A stretch of 64,000 nucleotides of DNA from Platanthera guangdongensis. Taxonomy: Eukaryota; Streptophyta; Magnoliopsida; Asparagales; Orchidaceae. Where the stretch lies: assembly GCA_039583875.1 (NCBI GenBank), contig CM077147.1, positions 110,716,124 to 110,780,123 of the forward strand, written 5' to 3'. Both the position numbers and the translations under genes were made by a program. The notes under the pieces were generated by a model, which was not told where the DNA came from, did no database searches, and worked only from the letters and a program-made list of their open reading frames with translations. Positions 11,933-22,800 of the stretch are shown here, piece by piece (the stretch's first letter is position 1; every line of letters starts with the position of its first letter).

Positions 11933-13673
11933 TGTTCCAGAGTAACAACGAGAGCTGGGTTGGGATCATGGGTAGACATTGATAAAAATAAATATCCTTG
12001 CGAAAGGGAGCTTTGGGTTTTAACTCATCATAGCTCCTAGTGCTCTCGAGAGTCTTTCACCGGGCACGCCTTGGCAGTCTTGCGATTAACCCTAAAATTC
12101 TAGGTATAATAAACACTAGACAAGAGTAGTCTAATAGACTAAGGCATTGATTTTCTTCTCACCCGTGATGGGTTGGAGGGATTCAGAATAAAGGCAATAA
12201 TGTGCAATCTCACCCGTGATGGGTTGGAGGGATTCAAAATAAAGGCACTAATGTTATGGGTTGGAGGGATTCACAATAAAGGCATTAATGTGCAATCTCA
12301 CCTGTGATGGGTTGGAGGGATTCAGGACAGGTTGGTCTAGCGAGCTGGAGGCTCGGGTTGGAATATCTTGCATGTGCATAAACTTGTGGCGGGTTATGCG
12401 GTACACTGATGCTAGTACGGTGACTCTAGTGAGGTGTGATGGTTTGAGGGGCCAGTGGGGGTTTTTACACTACGGTCTGGAGGACGATCCCCAAGAACGC
12501 ACACTCGACCAAAAAGACTAGTGGGTAGCCAACAAATAGTATACAAAGACTCTAGAGTGCACCTAGGATGTGTACAGAGGCGTATGAGAGGTCTATGCCT
12601 GGTAGTGTGTATACCCGCCTAGGAGTGGAGATGACCGCTCCACTGCTATCGTACCCACAATGGTGGTGCCAGAGAGTGATGCTAGCTCTGAAAAGTGGGA
12701 ACTAAAGGTCTGTGATCACAGAGTCGTATGTGTGAGTTGCACTTACATGAACCATAAAACACATGCATATCATACATTCATAACTAGGTCATATGCACCA
12801 TAGATCCTTATCATATAAATTAGTATGGGCTCTTTTATATGATAAGTTATATTTCTGGAAACCTTAACTTATAAGTTTGTATAGACATTCATATAAGTTT
12901 AGGTACTTCTGTGATGGTAGATTAGTAGTAGCTTATTTTACTTGCTGTCTTTACTCTGCTTACTTTCAGTATTTGCTTACTTACAACACTTTACTTGTTT
13001 CTGTTCAGTTCTTGTTACCTTTCATTCAACATATATATAGAACCGCTAGAATAGAAATAACTGACATATATATTCTTCTTAGAATAGTTCCACTGTCACA
13101 TGTTTCCTTTGCTATACCCCTTGTTGTCCTCCGCTTCATCCTCCCGCCTGGTGCCTAGGAGTTGCGGGGGTGAGGTGTGGAGGAAACGACTTAGTCTTTG
13201 TGATTAACGGTCGGTGTGACCAATCATTTTAGGTGCTCGAGGAGATAGAGTACCAGTAGGATGAGGTGGCAGGACGTGAGGAGCTGATACCACCACTACC
13301 TACTACTACTATAGCCCGTCGTTAGGTGGGATGAGTTTTCTGAAGATAGTATAGCTTCCGCTTGTTGACATTTGTGAGAGAGAGATTTGATATTATGTAA
13401 AGGGCATAAGCCCTTTTTCTCTTTTGATGTACTAATTTTGTACTCGTGTACTTTCACTTTTATTTGATTGTACTGTGACTTGTGGACTAGCAGTTATTAT
13501 ATACTGCTGTTTTTACTTCTATCTCTTAATTGGCCGAACAAGTTTTATGATCGTATTAGACGGCAGGATCGACGTGTTGCAGTGTCAACTAACCCGTGAG
13601 TTAGTGCCACTGTAAGGCGGCGGTTCTGGGCATAAGACCAGGAGCCTCCTTGGTAAGGGGGAGGGGTCTTACA
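11933..13673 (+). mobile_element. TK2 5' LTR (left edge approximate)
   Basis: Right edge: GGGGTCTTACA directly before a primer-site-like sequence. Left edge: the switch from TR unit 3; TGTTCCAGAG at 11933 could be the LTR start, but a truncated LTR is also possible. Contains a ~51-bp minisatellite (12159-12330), AT-rich sequence and no credible ORF. It does not resemble the TK1/TK3/TK4 LTRs, so TK2 is a different lineage. Confidence 0.65.
12159..12330 (+). repeat. Minisatellite, ~51-bp unit
   Basis: About three and a half units containing CACCCGTGATGGGTTGG, AGGGATTCA and AATAAAGGCA; one unit is shortened. ACCC-GTGAT-GGGT in each unit is a small inverted repeat. Confidence 0.85.
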
Positions 13674-13690
13674 AATTGATATCACTTGAA
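13674..13690 (+). other. TK2 degenerate primer-binding site
   Basis: AATTGATATCACTTG follows the LTR end. The intact form in this family, as at 44856, is TTTGGTATCAGA, matching the 3' end of initiator-Met tRNA. Several bases are changed here. Confidence 0.55.
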
Positions 13691-13859
13691 CACAACGATC
13701 ATTAGAGACGAAGTCCACATCACTGGGCCACCCCGCTCGAGCATTAGTTTGCGGACAAACTATGCAGTGGAAGCAATGGTGTGCCCATATGTAAAAAGTC
13801 ACATAAAACAGTCCACCTAAGCAATGAGTTAAGCCAATTCTAATATAAACCTTACCTTT

Positions 13860-14994
13860 ATGCAGCCTCCACAGGTCGCCGTACCGCAGAATGTGGTCCC
13901 TCCCCCACCGGATGCCACTCCTTTTCTACAGAAAGAGATATGCAAGACCCTGACGACCATTCTTGAGGCCTTCAGAGTCCAGCAGGTTCCGGCACAGCTA
14001 CCAAATCCGGGATCAAACTGGCTGAGTGCGTTCAAGAGTTTGTCCCCGCCTATATACCACGGGACGGAGAATGTGATAAAGACCGAGGAATGGCTCGAGG
14101 CTATACAGGAGATGCTGGCAGTCATCAATCGCCCTGTCATCCAGGCAGTTCATTTGGCAACTTCTGCACTGGATGCCCATGTAAATAGGTGGTGGAAGTC
14201 CATGCTGGACTCCACCTATGCAGATACGGCTCTATTAGATATATCTTGGGAGGAGTTCGGCGAGGCATTCTTGGAGCATTTCGTGTCCACCACGGACCGA
14301 GATGAGCTAGTGGAGAGGTTTTTGAACCTCAAATAGGGGACCAGGTCAGTGATCGACTACTAGAGGGAGTTTTCCCATCTGGCCATGTTTGCGGGGATAC
14401 ATGATTCAGACGACAGGAGGTACGCAAAGAGATTCTACCGGGGCCTTAGAGACGACTTGAGACATACCCTACTGTTCATCTCTCATGGCACTTCAGCTCA
14501 GATCATAGAGATGGACAAGAAGTTGGAGGCAGACCAGCTGATGGTGCAGAGCAGGGGAAAGAGACCGCTGGATAGGTCGTTCTTTGGGGAGAATAGCCGG
14601 GTCTCACAAAGAGGCAGAGTTATGAGGCACAAGAGGGGTGGGGGACGTTATCGTCCCAACTACAGGCAAGAGCAGAGATCCTCTACAACACCAGCTCCTC
14701 CACCACTACAGACACATAGCCAGATGAGGCAGGATGATCGTGGCCAACGACCAATAGTTTGTTTCGGGTTCCATCAGTCGGGCCACATTAGATCTGAGTG
14801 CCCGCATTAGTTTCATCCATTTCCTCCTCCACCTCCTCCACCTCTAGTGGCCCCTCCAGTATAGCAGGGTCGAGGCTGAGGACGAGGTTGAGGGCATGGA
14901 CAAGGCCAAGGACCTTTGGGCCGAGGCAAAGGACCAGAGCAGATGTACGCATTAGACCTCGCCGAGCCGAGGAACCCTGAGGACGTCATCACAG
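13860..14994 (+). pseudogene. TK2 gag
   Basis: One reading frame from the ATG at 13860 to the splice donor at 14995. It contains the retrotransposon Gag core (FKSLSPPIYHGTENVIKTEEWLE, then W-W-KSM, WEEFGEAFLEHF, FYRGLRDDLRH), a basic linker and a zinc knuckle CFGFHQSGHIRSEC whose second Cys is Phe. A Gly/Arg-rich tail follows and ends PEDVIT at the exon border. The frame holds about seven stops (for example 14334, 14361, 14808, 14861). Every one is explained by CAG-to-TAG or CGA-to-TGA, so no frameshift is needed. Gag packages RNA in cytoplasmic particles. Confidence 0.85.
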
Positions 14995-15088
14995 GTACAT
15001 AAATTGTATTATGAAATTAAGACATTATATATATATATAGTACTTAACCTTAAAGTATAACTACCTATTTGACTCAAATCAACCTCAG
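14995..15088 (+). other. Predicted intron between TK2 gag and protease (94 nt)
   Basis: ATCACAG|GTACAT at the donor and AACCTCAG|ACAT at the acceptor enclose an AT-rich, stop-filled stretch. Gag runs in frame 3 and protease in frame 1 of the plus strand; removing these 94 nt joins them in frame. TK5 has the same ACAG|GTACAT donor, and TK3 has an intron at the same protein position. Confidence 0.62.
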
Positions 15089-15423
15089 ACATAGTCTTTA
15101 TCAGCGGAAATCCCGCTCATACGCTGTTTGATACGGGTGCTTCGCACTCGTTCGTATCAGAAGCCTTTGTGGAAGGACTGGATGGCATGGAACGATTCAC
15201 AGGCTCGACGATGAGGGTGAGACTACTTGATGGATCGATACTATTATCATATGTCAAGTGCAACATGGAGGCAGAAATCGGCAGAAAGACATTTGAAGCG
15301 CCTGCGACGATCCTAAGGATGCCAGACTTCGACCTGATCCTAGGCATGACTTGGTTGCATTGGAAACGTGCCTTGATTGATTGCCCATCGAGGAGGATCA
15401 CATTGAGGCACGGGGACTCCTAC
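15089..15423 (+). pseudogene. TK2 aspartic protease (cut by TAT1)
   Basis: Retropepsin-type protease: active site LFDTGASHSF (Asp at 15130-15132), then ILRMPDFDLILGMTWL, the second conserved region. In the family it cleaves the gag-pol polyprotein. The sequence is intact up to about 15423, where the TAT1 LTR begins (TGTACAACCC). Coding seen beyond that point is read-through into the LTR. Reverse transcriptase, RNase H and integrase of TK2 are not in the window. Confidence 0.86.
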
Positions 15424-16120
15424 TGTACAACCCCATATTCGTTGGGTAGGACCAGGGTCCCCTCAGCAGCCAGGATTGGATTGGCTTTGGGCCTCGGGGC
15501 GGAAGAGCTCCCGCCTAGGGGTAGGCGAGATCGATCGCATAAAGTCCTAGACGAGACCCTCTTCAGTCCAAGAGGCGGGCAAGAATGCTTATACCTCGCA
15601 GGAGGCGGGAGCGGGCCTGGTCCGAGGGACCCTTCCCCCCCTTTTAGCTCCCGCCGAGTGAGGGCAGGATGGTTCTCGACATAGGGTTCTCGCCGGGTGG
15701 GGGCCAGGGCTCAGGATGAATTTACCTAGTTGCCATCAGGTAAATTACTTGTATGCCCCCAGGGTCTGCATTTAGAATTTCACAACAACGGGATTTGGCT
15801 ATTGGCAGACAAGCCAAGGGTATTTTAGTAGTTTTAGGTCAGTAAAGACTATAACTAGACCCGCATGGGCTCTTCAGAAAGCACGCTTTCATTTTCCTCT
15901 AAGACTCTCTAGCGCTTTTTGAGGATCTCCCAACCTAGCTTTTGGCTTCGGAGAGGAAGCTCTCAGAGATCTTCCGGGTAAGAGGTGTGACCTCCCTGCT
16001 GAGGCTTTGGGTCAGTTCTAGGCCCTTTACAACCAGTCAATGGTCGGGGCTTGAGAGAAGTACATGTTAGCTGCACCCTTATTTTTGAACTCTCGTTGAG
16101 GTTAATTTTTGGCTTCAATT
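15424..16120 (+). mobile_element. TAT1 5' LTR
   Basis: Starts TGTACAACCCCATATTCG and ends near GGTTAATTTTTGGCTTCAA. Both edges were set by comparison with a related solo LTR at 54436-55050 (TATACAACCCATATTCG...GGCTTCAACA), which is bounded by a TSD. GC-rich, with repeated GAGGCGGGAGC/GCTCCCGCC words of opposite orientation. The right edge is uncertain by about ten bases. No primer site could be read with confidence. Confidence 0.68.
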
Positions 16121-16178
16121 GTTCTGGTGTGGTGAACGTGGAGCGTAGCCGATACAAGAAACTCTCAACTCAAGTCTC

Positions 16179-16515
16179 ATGGCCAGAGGTGGAGGAGAAG
16201 GAGCTGGCTCGGGAGGTTCTCCCTTCCGGGAGAGTGGGGTGACGTTGGGAATGTTAGAGGACTTCAGGCGGGATGTCTTGCAGACTATCCACTTGGCCTT
16301 CTCGGCGAGAGGCGAGTGGGAGAATCCGCAGGTCCCGGTGGCGGTTGCTTTGTCATTGGGTGAGAACGCTCCCAGACATCGTCCTGGGAAGGAGATTCCG
16401 GCTGAGGCGGCGGAAAGAGACATCCCCAGACGGGAGCTGTTCCCGGGATAAGCAAGTGCAGACAGAGCCAGTGAGCCGAGGTCGCGGGAGGAGCCTTCTC
16501 GGCAAGTTGTGAGCA
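16179..16515 (+). pseudogene. TAT1 gag, N-terminal part (interrupted by COP1)
   Basis: ATG at 16179 (MARGGGEGAGSGGSPFRES) opens a frame that matches the Tat/Retand Gag start in context: LTR, short leader, Gly/Arg/Glu-rich N-terminus. A TAA at 16449 is the only early stop. The copia element COP1 entered at 16516. Taking out COP1 and one copy of its 5-bp target duplication (4580 bp) brings this frame into register with the Gag domain at 21158. Confidence 0.7.
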
Positions 16516-16945
16516 TGTTAGAAACGAACCGAAACAAACCGGAAGTGGTTTAACAGAAACTTTATTATCCCAAAAAGGTATCAATTACAACGGTATAGCC
16601 TCCCTTTTATAGAATGGAGGAGATGAGAGAGATTACAAATAAGCAATGTGGGACTAAAAATTTATAAGTATATGCGGCTTTACAAAATGACAAACCGGAC
16701 AAGTCGTGCGGTTAGACAAACCGGCTAACCACCCGACCACAACCAGGATGGGAGAACAAGCACCCCGGAGAGTAAGTCGTCACAGGAGACCGCTAGACCG
16801 CCCGGTCTCCAAGTCGTCTGAGACAAGCCGCCTGACCGCTGGGACACCAAACTGCAACAACCAAGCATACAGACCGGCTAGGATAAACCGCCAGACCGCC
16901 CGGTCTCCGAACAACAACAGACCGCCCGGTCTCCATCCTGCAACA
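16516..16945 (-). mobile_element. COP1 3' LTR
   Basis: On the plus strand it begins TGTTAGAAACG and ends ATCCTGCAACA. On the element's strand U3 comes first (16945 side) with three copies of the inverted repeat AGACCG-CC-CGGTCT, followed by a TATA box CTATAAAAGGGA (minus, 16601-16612). 430 bp, the same length as its partner. Confidence 0.92.
16780..16935 (-). repeat. COP1 U3 palindrome array (3' LTR copy)
   Basis: AGACCGCCCGGTCT occurs three times, with related AGACCGGCT and GACCGCTGGGACA words between. It lies about 170-330 bp upstream of the TATA box. The 5' LTR repeats it at 20925-21080. Confidence 0.82.
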
Positions 16946-16961
16946 CTCCCCCTCAAGCTGG
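16946..16961 (-). other. COP1 polypurine tract
   Basis: CTCCCCCTCAAGCTGG on the plus strand (CCAGCTTGAGGGGGAG on the element strand), directly beside the 3' LTR. Confidence 0.82.
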
Positions 16962-17340
16962 AGCATAGATATCAATCATGCCCAGCTTCTCACAGATATG
17001 GAAAAAGGATGCGGATACCGGCTTGGTGAAGACGTCTGCCAACTCGTTGTCAGAAGTGACAAACGGAGTGCAAATATGCTTCTTCAATATCTCTTCCCGA
17101 ATAAAATGACAGTCAACTTCTATGTGTTTTGTTCTCTCATGAAAGACCGAATTTTTTGGAAATGTATATCGCGGCCTTGTTGTCACAGAACATAAGAAGA
17201 GGATAGTTGTAAACCTCTCCTAAGTTAAGCATGAGTGCCCGCAACCATTTCAACTCACATGTAGTCGACGCCATACTGCGGTATTCCTCCTCTACACTAG
17301 ACCTGGAGACCACAAACTGTTTCTTGCTCTTCCAACTCAC
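16953..17340 (-). pseudogene. COP1 RNase H
   Basis: Copia-type RNase H in two frames: SRSSVEEEYRSMASTTCELKW and FCDNKAAIYIS (17340-17137), then RTKHIEVDCHFIREEI and DVFTKP (17186-16953). In the family it degrades the RNA of the RNA/DNA hybrid. A frameshift near 17150-17190 separates the halves; the end runs into the polypurine tract. Confidence 0.87.
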
Positions 17341-17520
17341 AAGATTGCCTCCAACAAACGTGCAGAAACCTGATGTCGATTTGCGGTCCCCTTTGTCATC
17401 AGCATAACTTGAATTAGAGTACGCTTCAACCCGTAGGTGACCATTCTTTTGAAAGAGGAGTCCTTTCCCTGGTGCTGCTTTAATATACTATAATATCTTC
17501 AGGGCAGATTGTAGATGACA

Positions 17521-18428
17521 CTACCTAGGAGCTTGCATGAACTGGATCACCTTGCCAATAGCATAAGCAATGTCAGGCCTGGTTACCGTGAGATAAATGA
17601 GCTTGCCTACCGGACGCCGGTACCTCGTAAGATCGGATAGAAGAGGCGAGCCATCTGTCCAAGTTTTGTCTTCTCCAGTAGGCATAGGACAACAGGCAGG
17701 TTTAGCACCAGTCAATCCTGCCTCCTTTAAAAGATCAAGAGCATACTTTCGTTAGGAAAGGACCATGAAGTTGGGCTTCCTAGAGATTTCAATCCCCAGA
17801 AAGTATTTCGGGGACCCCATATCCTTTGTGACCAGGTGTTGACGAAGGTGTTTCTTTGTCAGCAATACCCCATCCTGATCATCACTAGTGAGAAGAATGT
17901 CATCAACATAAACCGCAAGAACAACCAGGTTTTCCGAACAAACAAGAAGTGATCTGCTGAGTTTCTCGTAAAACCAATGGCCGCAACAATGCCACTGAAC
18001 TTGTCAAACCAGGCACAAGGGATCTGCTTGAGGCCATAGATAGCCTTCTTTAGCCGGCATACTCGTGTCTCCCCCTGAGCAACATACCCAAGAGGTTGCT
18101 CCATGTAAACATCTTCCTGCAGATCACCATAGAGGAAAGCATTCTTAACATCCAGCTGCGAAATGAGCCAATCCCTGTTGACAACGATAGAGAGAAGGAC
18201 CCGAATGGTGCTGAGATGAGCCACAGGAGAGAAAGTATCAAAGTAATCAACACCATATGTCTGAGTGAAACCTTTGGCCACCAGGCGGGCCTTGTAGCGA
18301 TCCATGCTACCATCGGGATAGAATTTCACAACAAAGACCCAACGACAGCCAACAATATTCGTGCCCAAAGGTGGGGGAACCAGGGTCCAGGTGCCCCATT
18401 CAGTGAGGGTAGCAATTTCCTCATCCAT
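17521..18428 (-). pseudogene. COP1 reverse transcriptase
   Basis: Copia reverse transcriptase: GTWTLVPPP, GCRWVFVVK, RYKARLVAKGFTQ, GVDYFDTFSPVA, QLDVKNAFLYGDL and AIYGLKQIPCAWF are clear. The catalytic YVDD is present near 17900 but in a neighbouring frame, because an indel follows LFVRK. The C-terminal part (17715-17521) has the conserved YRRPVGKLIYLTVTRPDIAYA. It copies element RNA into cDNA. At least two frameshifts make it inactive. Confidence 0.9.
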
Positions 18429-18437
18429 AGCAGTCTT

Positions 18438-20146
18438 CTAATGAGGAATAGTGAGAGCCTCCTGGTAGGTGCGGGGAGTGGCGGTCTCAGAGATAGCCAA
18501 TACAAATGTCCTGCGAGGAGTCAGATGATCATATGAAACGACAGCAGCCAGCGGGTGCTGGGTATATGTCCGCACCCCTTTGCGAAGAGCTATGGGTAGA
18601 TCCAGGTCGGCATGTTCCTCAGCAACCGGAGCATCCGTGGCGGAGAGAGCTGGCCCGGGAGGAGAGAGCGACAATGACGAAGAGGAGGGAGATGGGGGAG
18701 AAGAGGCGGGAGAGGATGGAGATGGTGGAGATGGTGGAGGTGGCGGAACCGTAGTAGGAGCAGAGGGAATTGTGGAGTTGTGGTGAGAGGTAGGATCAGC
18801 AGGAGTAGAGGAGGAAGATGAAGAGAAGTAAGATGCATTTTCAAAGAAGGTGACATCCGCAGAGACAAATTGCTTGCGGGTAACGGGGTCAAAGCAACAA
18901 TAACCTTTCTGAGTGGGAGAGTACCCCAGAAAGACACATTTAGTGGACCGTGGGGAGAGTTTGTCGCGGGTGGCAGAGGGAGCATACACAAAGGCTGTGC
19001 AACCAAAGATACAGAGAGGAAGAGGAAAGGGTTCTTTGCCCGGATAGAGAATGGAGAAAGGGGTTTGACCACGAAGAATGGTGGAGGGAATGCGATTGAT
19101 GAGATAGCAAGCAATGAGAACAGCATAGCCCCAGTAGGAGCGAGGGACATGCGTTTGCGTGAGCAGAGTGCGAGCGACATCAAGGAGGTGACGGTTTTGC
19201 GTTCTGCTACTCCATTTTGGTGGGAGGTGTAAACACAACTGGTTTAATGAATAATCCCATGTTGCGTGCAAAAAGAGGAAAAAGCTTGACTGAGATATTC
19301 TTTGGCATTATCCGAGCGTAAGATTTTAATGGAGACATCAAACTGAGTTTGAATGGAATGGTAAAAGGATGTCCATACATCAAAAAGTTCAGAGCGGTCG
19401 CGTAAGAGATATACCCAAGTACAGCAAGAAAAGTCATCAATGAAAGTAACAAAATTGGAACTACCCCGACCAACGGTAAGGGTAGGAGCAGGACCCCAGA
19501 TGTCGGAGTGAACAAGATCAAACGGGCGGGTAGAACCACGATCTTGATTTGGAGGAAAGGAGGAGCGGTGATGCTTGTCAAGTTGACATGCATCACAATT
19601 AAGAGGAGGATGATGTGGAGGGATGTGGGGCAGGAGCTGGCGAAGAAGCCGGGGAGGAGCATGACCAAGGAGAAGATGCCATTGGAGAAGATCCGTAGAG
19701 GAGGAGGAGGAGAAGGCGGATAGAGCAGAGACGTTGTCGAGGAAGTAGAGGCCGCCGCTCTCAGTCCCAGTAGCAATCGTCCGTTGGGAGTCCGGATCCT
19801 GAAAAGAACAAGAAGTAGGAGTGAATGTGACGGAGCGCCGTAGTTGCTTGCATAAAGAAGTAACCGATAATAAATTGCAAGGAAACTGGGGCACATAGAG
19901 GGTATCTGCCAGGCACAGAGAGGGAGTGACTTGAACTATGCCCGTCCTATGGACCGGGGAGGGAGAGCCATCAACAACGATGACCGGGGGCAACCGATCA
20001 TGTGTTTCTAGATGAGAGAAAAACTGAGGATTGATTGTCATATGATTTGTAGTACCAGAGTCGATCAACCATCGTCTACGAGTAACAATATGGGCACTAC
20101 CAGAAGAGGTGACCACCAAGGCGGACAGCTTGGAGGTGGAATCCAT
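18438..20146 (-). pseudogene. COP1 protease and integrase
   Basis: From ATG at 20146: a protease with WLIDSGTTNHM (Asp in DSG), then the integrase zinc-binding region (WHLLLGH...CDACQLDKH) and catalytic core (FDLVHSDIWGP, FVTFIDDFS, ILRSDNAKEY). The core's C-terminal half continues in another frame from 19271 to 18438, with GQTPFSILYPGK, FGCTAFVYAP and KCVFLGYSPTQKGY. A Ser/Pro-rich linker leads to reverse transcriptase. It is broken near 19250 by a frameshift and a stop. It would process pol and insert cDNA. Confidence 0.9.
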
Positions 20147-20159
20147 TGAAGAGAGACGA

Positions 20160-20647
20160 TGAGAGAACAGGAAGCAGCGGCGACAACAATAAGTCGCAAG
20201 CCGGGCGAACAGAATCAGGCCGCGCGGCTAGGAAGGCCGCAGACATGAGAAAACAGGTCGGTAGGCAAAAGAGAGGCCGCAACGACTAGTTAGAAGGAGC
20301 GGCGAGAAGGAAACAAGGTCGCGACGACTACTAAACAGGTCGCAACGACTAATAGGAGGAGAGCGGTGAGAACAGGTAGTGGTGAGAACAGGTCGCTGCG
20401 ACTTAAGGACAGGCCACGACAACAAAGAAGAGCATCTAGAGAAGAGAAGCAAGGAGAAACAAGCCGCACGAACAGGACAACGGTCAGAAGAGAAGGCAAG
20501 CCGCGAAGATAGGTCGCGGAAAGCAGAAACAATCCGCGCGAATAGGGCAACGGTCAGAGGAGGAGCAATCCGCGAAGACAGGTCGCGGAAAGAAGAATCA
20601 AGCCGCGAGAATCAGAGAGTACACACAATCAGGAGGGAAAGACCGTT
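20160..20647 (-). repeat. COP1 leader minisatellite in place of gag
   Basis: GC- and purine-rich imperfect repeats built from GGTCGCGACGACTA, GAACAGGTCGC and AAGCCGCGA words, between primer site and protease. Long apparent ORFs here on both strands are low-complexity artefacts. No Gag core or zinc knuckle could be found. Confidence 0.78.
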
Positions 20648-20660
20648 TCCTCTGATACCA
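20648..20660 (-). other. COP1 primer-binding site
   Basis: CCTCTGATACCA on the plus strand is the complement of TGGTATCAGAGG, matching initiator-Met tRNA, and touches the 5' LTR. Confidence 0.85.
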
Positions 20661-21090
20661 TGTTAGAAATGAACAGAAACAAACCGGAAGTGGTTTAACA
20701 GAAACTTTATTATCCCAAAAAGGTATCAATTACAATGGTATAGCCTCCATTTTATAGAATGGAGGAGATGAGAGAGATTATAAATAAGCAATGTGTGACT
20801 AAAAATTTACAAGTATATGTGGCTTTACAAAATGATAAACCGGACAAGCCATGCGGTTAGACAAACCGGCTAACCGCTCGATCACAACCAGGATGAGAGA
20901 ATAAGCACCCCAGAGAGTAAGTCGTCACAGGAGACCGCTAGACCGCCCGGTCTCCAAGTCGTCTGAGACAAGCCGCCTGACCGCTGGGACACCAAACTGC
21001 AACAGCCAAGCACACATACCGGCTAGGAGAAACCGCAAGACCGCCCGGTCTCCGAACAACAACAGACCGCCCGGTCTCCATCCTGTAACA
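20661..21090 (-). mobile_element. COP1 5' LTR
   Basis: 430 bp, plus-strand ends TGTTAGAAATG and ATCCTGTAACA. Differs from the 3' LTR by a modest number of base changes (for example ACGAACCG versus ATGAACAG at the start) and no large indel. TATA-like TTTTATAG at about 20749-20757. Confidence 0.92.
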
Positions 21091-21697
21091 GAGCGGGAGC
21101 CCCTTTATTGAGCTTATCATTTAAGCCCCGGTCCCGGAAGGATTTAGGGAGCCGGACATGTCATACTACACTGGGAGGGACGAACCTACACAACATGTGC
21201 AGTGGTTCGAAGATGCTGTTTCCATAAGGCAAATGTTGGATGCCTTCAAGTGCATGCTCTTTGCCATCACGTTGAAGGAAAAGGCGAGGGACTGGTTCCA
21301 CCAGTTACCCACGAGCTCGATTTACTGCTTTGAAGATCTAAGATACGGATTCTTGTCGAGGTTCTCAATGTACAAGAAGAGAAAGAAGGGAGCAGAGTGC
21401 TTGTTTGCCATCAAGCAGAGGTCAGAGGAGACGTTGGGATATTATGTCGACATGTTCCAAGAGGAGATTCTGCAGGTGCAGGAGATGCCGGGGTACACGG
21501 TGATGCTGGCCTTCACTCTGGGGTTGAGGCCCAGTTTCTTTAGCATGGAGCTAAAGAGGGTTCCCCCCCTCTCCTTCAAGGAGCTGATGGAGAGGGCATC
21601 AAAAGAAATTGAGATTGAGTCGACCAATCTGGCATTTACAAGGAGGTTAGCCAAGTTGGCGGAAGAAGATGGAAAGGAAGTTGGAGCAGGGAGGTAG
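21091..21697 (+). pseudogene. TAT1 gag, core domain
   Basis: Resumes after COP1. The protein shows a gypsy/Tat Gag core: YYTGRDEPTQHVQWFED, then AITLKEKARDWFHQLP, FEDLRYGFLSRF, LFAIKQRSEETLGYYVDMF, and FTLGLRPSFF...SFKELMERASKEIEIE. It forms the particle shell. One upstream in-frame stop lies near 21115. It ends at 21697 and is followed by a purine-rich degenerate tail. Confidence 0.85.
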
Positions 21698-22208
21698 AGA
21701 GAGCGAAGGGAGGAGAGAAGGAGAGAGGAACCCCGAGATCAGGGGCAGCAACAAGGTTAGGGGCCGCGGGAGCCGAACAACAGGTTAGGGTGGAGGCCCC
21801 AAGAGGGCCACCCTCAAGGACAAGGTGGATGATTTCCTGGCAAAGACAACTATCGGGAGAAAAGGAGGATCAACCAGACAGATTGGAGGCAGGGGCAGAG
21901 GGTCCCTATTCGCCCGCAATAGGAAGCGATAGAGATAGTGAGGGGAAGAGGAGGAAGGAGAGGAGCTCGGGGAGGAGCGAGGAGGAGAGAAGACAGGGTG
22001 GCGTTGCCCTTATGCGACTTTCACCAGGAGGTAGGCCACGTGACGGCCACCTGCCCAGAATTTTTGGAGATAAGGGCAGCAAGGGGGTAAGCTCATCAGC
22101 AACCCCCTATGAGGTATGAGGAAGTTCTGCCATGAGGAGAAGGAAATGATAGATGTGAAGACCGGGTGAATGTGGGGACCCAAGGAGGGATCAGGGTGAT
22201 CCACGGAG
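21698..22208 (+). pseudogene. TAT1 gag tail / linker, degenerate
   Basis: AG-rich sequence coding short Arg/Glu/Gly-rich stretches in shifting frames, as in the linker before protease in Tat elements. Stops and indels prevent one continuous reading. No other feature seen. Confidence 0.5.
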
Positions 22209-22800
22209 GTGTGGGGATCGAAGCTACCCGCAAGAGGAGTTTTCAAACCATATATCGAAGGAGCGTCGCCTCGCCCTCACAGACACCCCCCCACCCCCCC
22301 GCCGGAGGAGAAGATCACCTTCTCAGTGAAAGACATGCCGGACTATGAGGATCCATTCTGCGACGCCTTGGTGATCCAGATAGCGATAGAGAATTTCACG
22401 GTCTCCCGGATACTGGTGGACAACGGGAGTTCCGTGAATGTGATCTTCAAGAAAGCCTTTGATGGGATGAAGGTGGAGGCTCCGAGGGTGCTAGCCTCGG
22501 ATGGACCGTTGTTTGGGTTCTCGGGGGAGCGAAGGAGTGGAAGGAGGGGTAGGGCTGCATGTGATGTTTGGGGGGGGGGGTATCGAGGAATTGTCGGTTC
22601 ATCATCATTGACGCTCCGAGCAGCTACAACGCAATATTCGGGCGGCCTCTTATCGGCGCCTTTCATTGCATCCCGTCCTCATTCCATCAGTGCCTAAAGT
22701 TCAATAGCGGAGGGGTATAGGTCAGGATCAGGGGAGATCCGAGAGTGGCGAGGCAGTGCTACATGACTGCCGTTAACACTATATCCTGGATGGAGGAAGC
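22209..22800 (+). pseudogene. TAT1 aspartic protease
   Basis: KITFSVKDMPDYEDPFCDALVIQ leads to the active-site region RILVDNGSSVNVIF (Tat elements usually carry D-x-G-S-S) and KAFDGMKVE. The frame then shifts at a run of G near 22568-22580, after which FIIIDAPSSYNAIFGRP and HQCLKFNS continue the protease fold in the next frame. It stops at 22800 where the TK3 LTR begins; the rest of TAT1 pol is not in the window. Confidence 0.84.

Larger units (their letters stand above)
16516..21090 (-). mobile_element. COP1: Ty1/copia retrotransposon lacking gag (4.58 kb)
   Basis: Two 430-bp LTRs (16516-16945 and 20661-21090), TSD GAGCA (16511-16515) / GAGCG (21091-21095), polypurine tract and primer site all point to a complete minus-strand insertion in TAT1 gag. 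The pol order protease, integrase, reverse transcriptase, RNase H is the copia order. Gag is absent; a ~490-bp GC-rich repeat occupies the space between the primer site and protease. It would depend on Gag from another element to move. Lineage not assigned. Confidence 0.93.

Noticed and set aside
18506..18786. Plus-strand ORFs rich in Glu/Gly/Arg within COP1
   Set aside because: Antisense to the Ser/Pro linker between integrase and reverse transcriptase; low complexity.
20379..20666. Plus-strand Arg/Glu/Lys-rich ORF in the COP1 leader
   Set aside because: Read-through of a GC/purine-rich minisatellite; opposite to the element's orientation.
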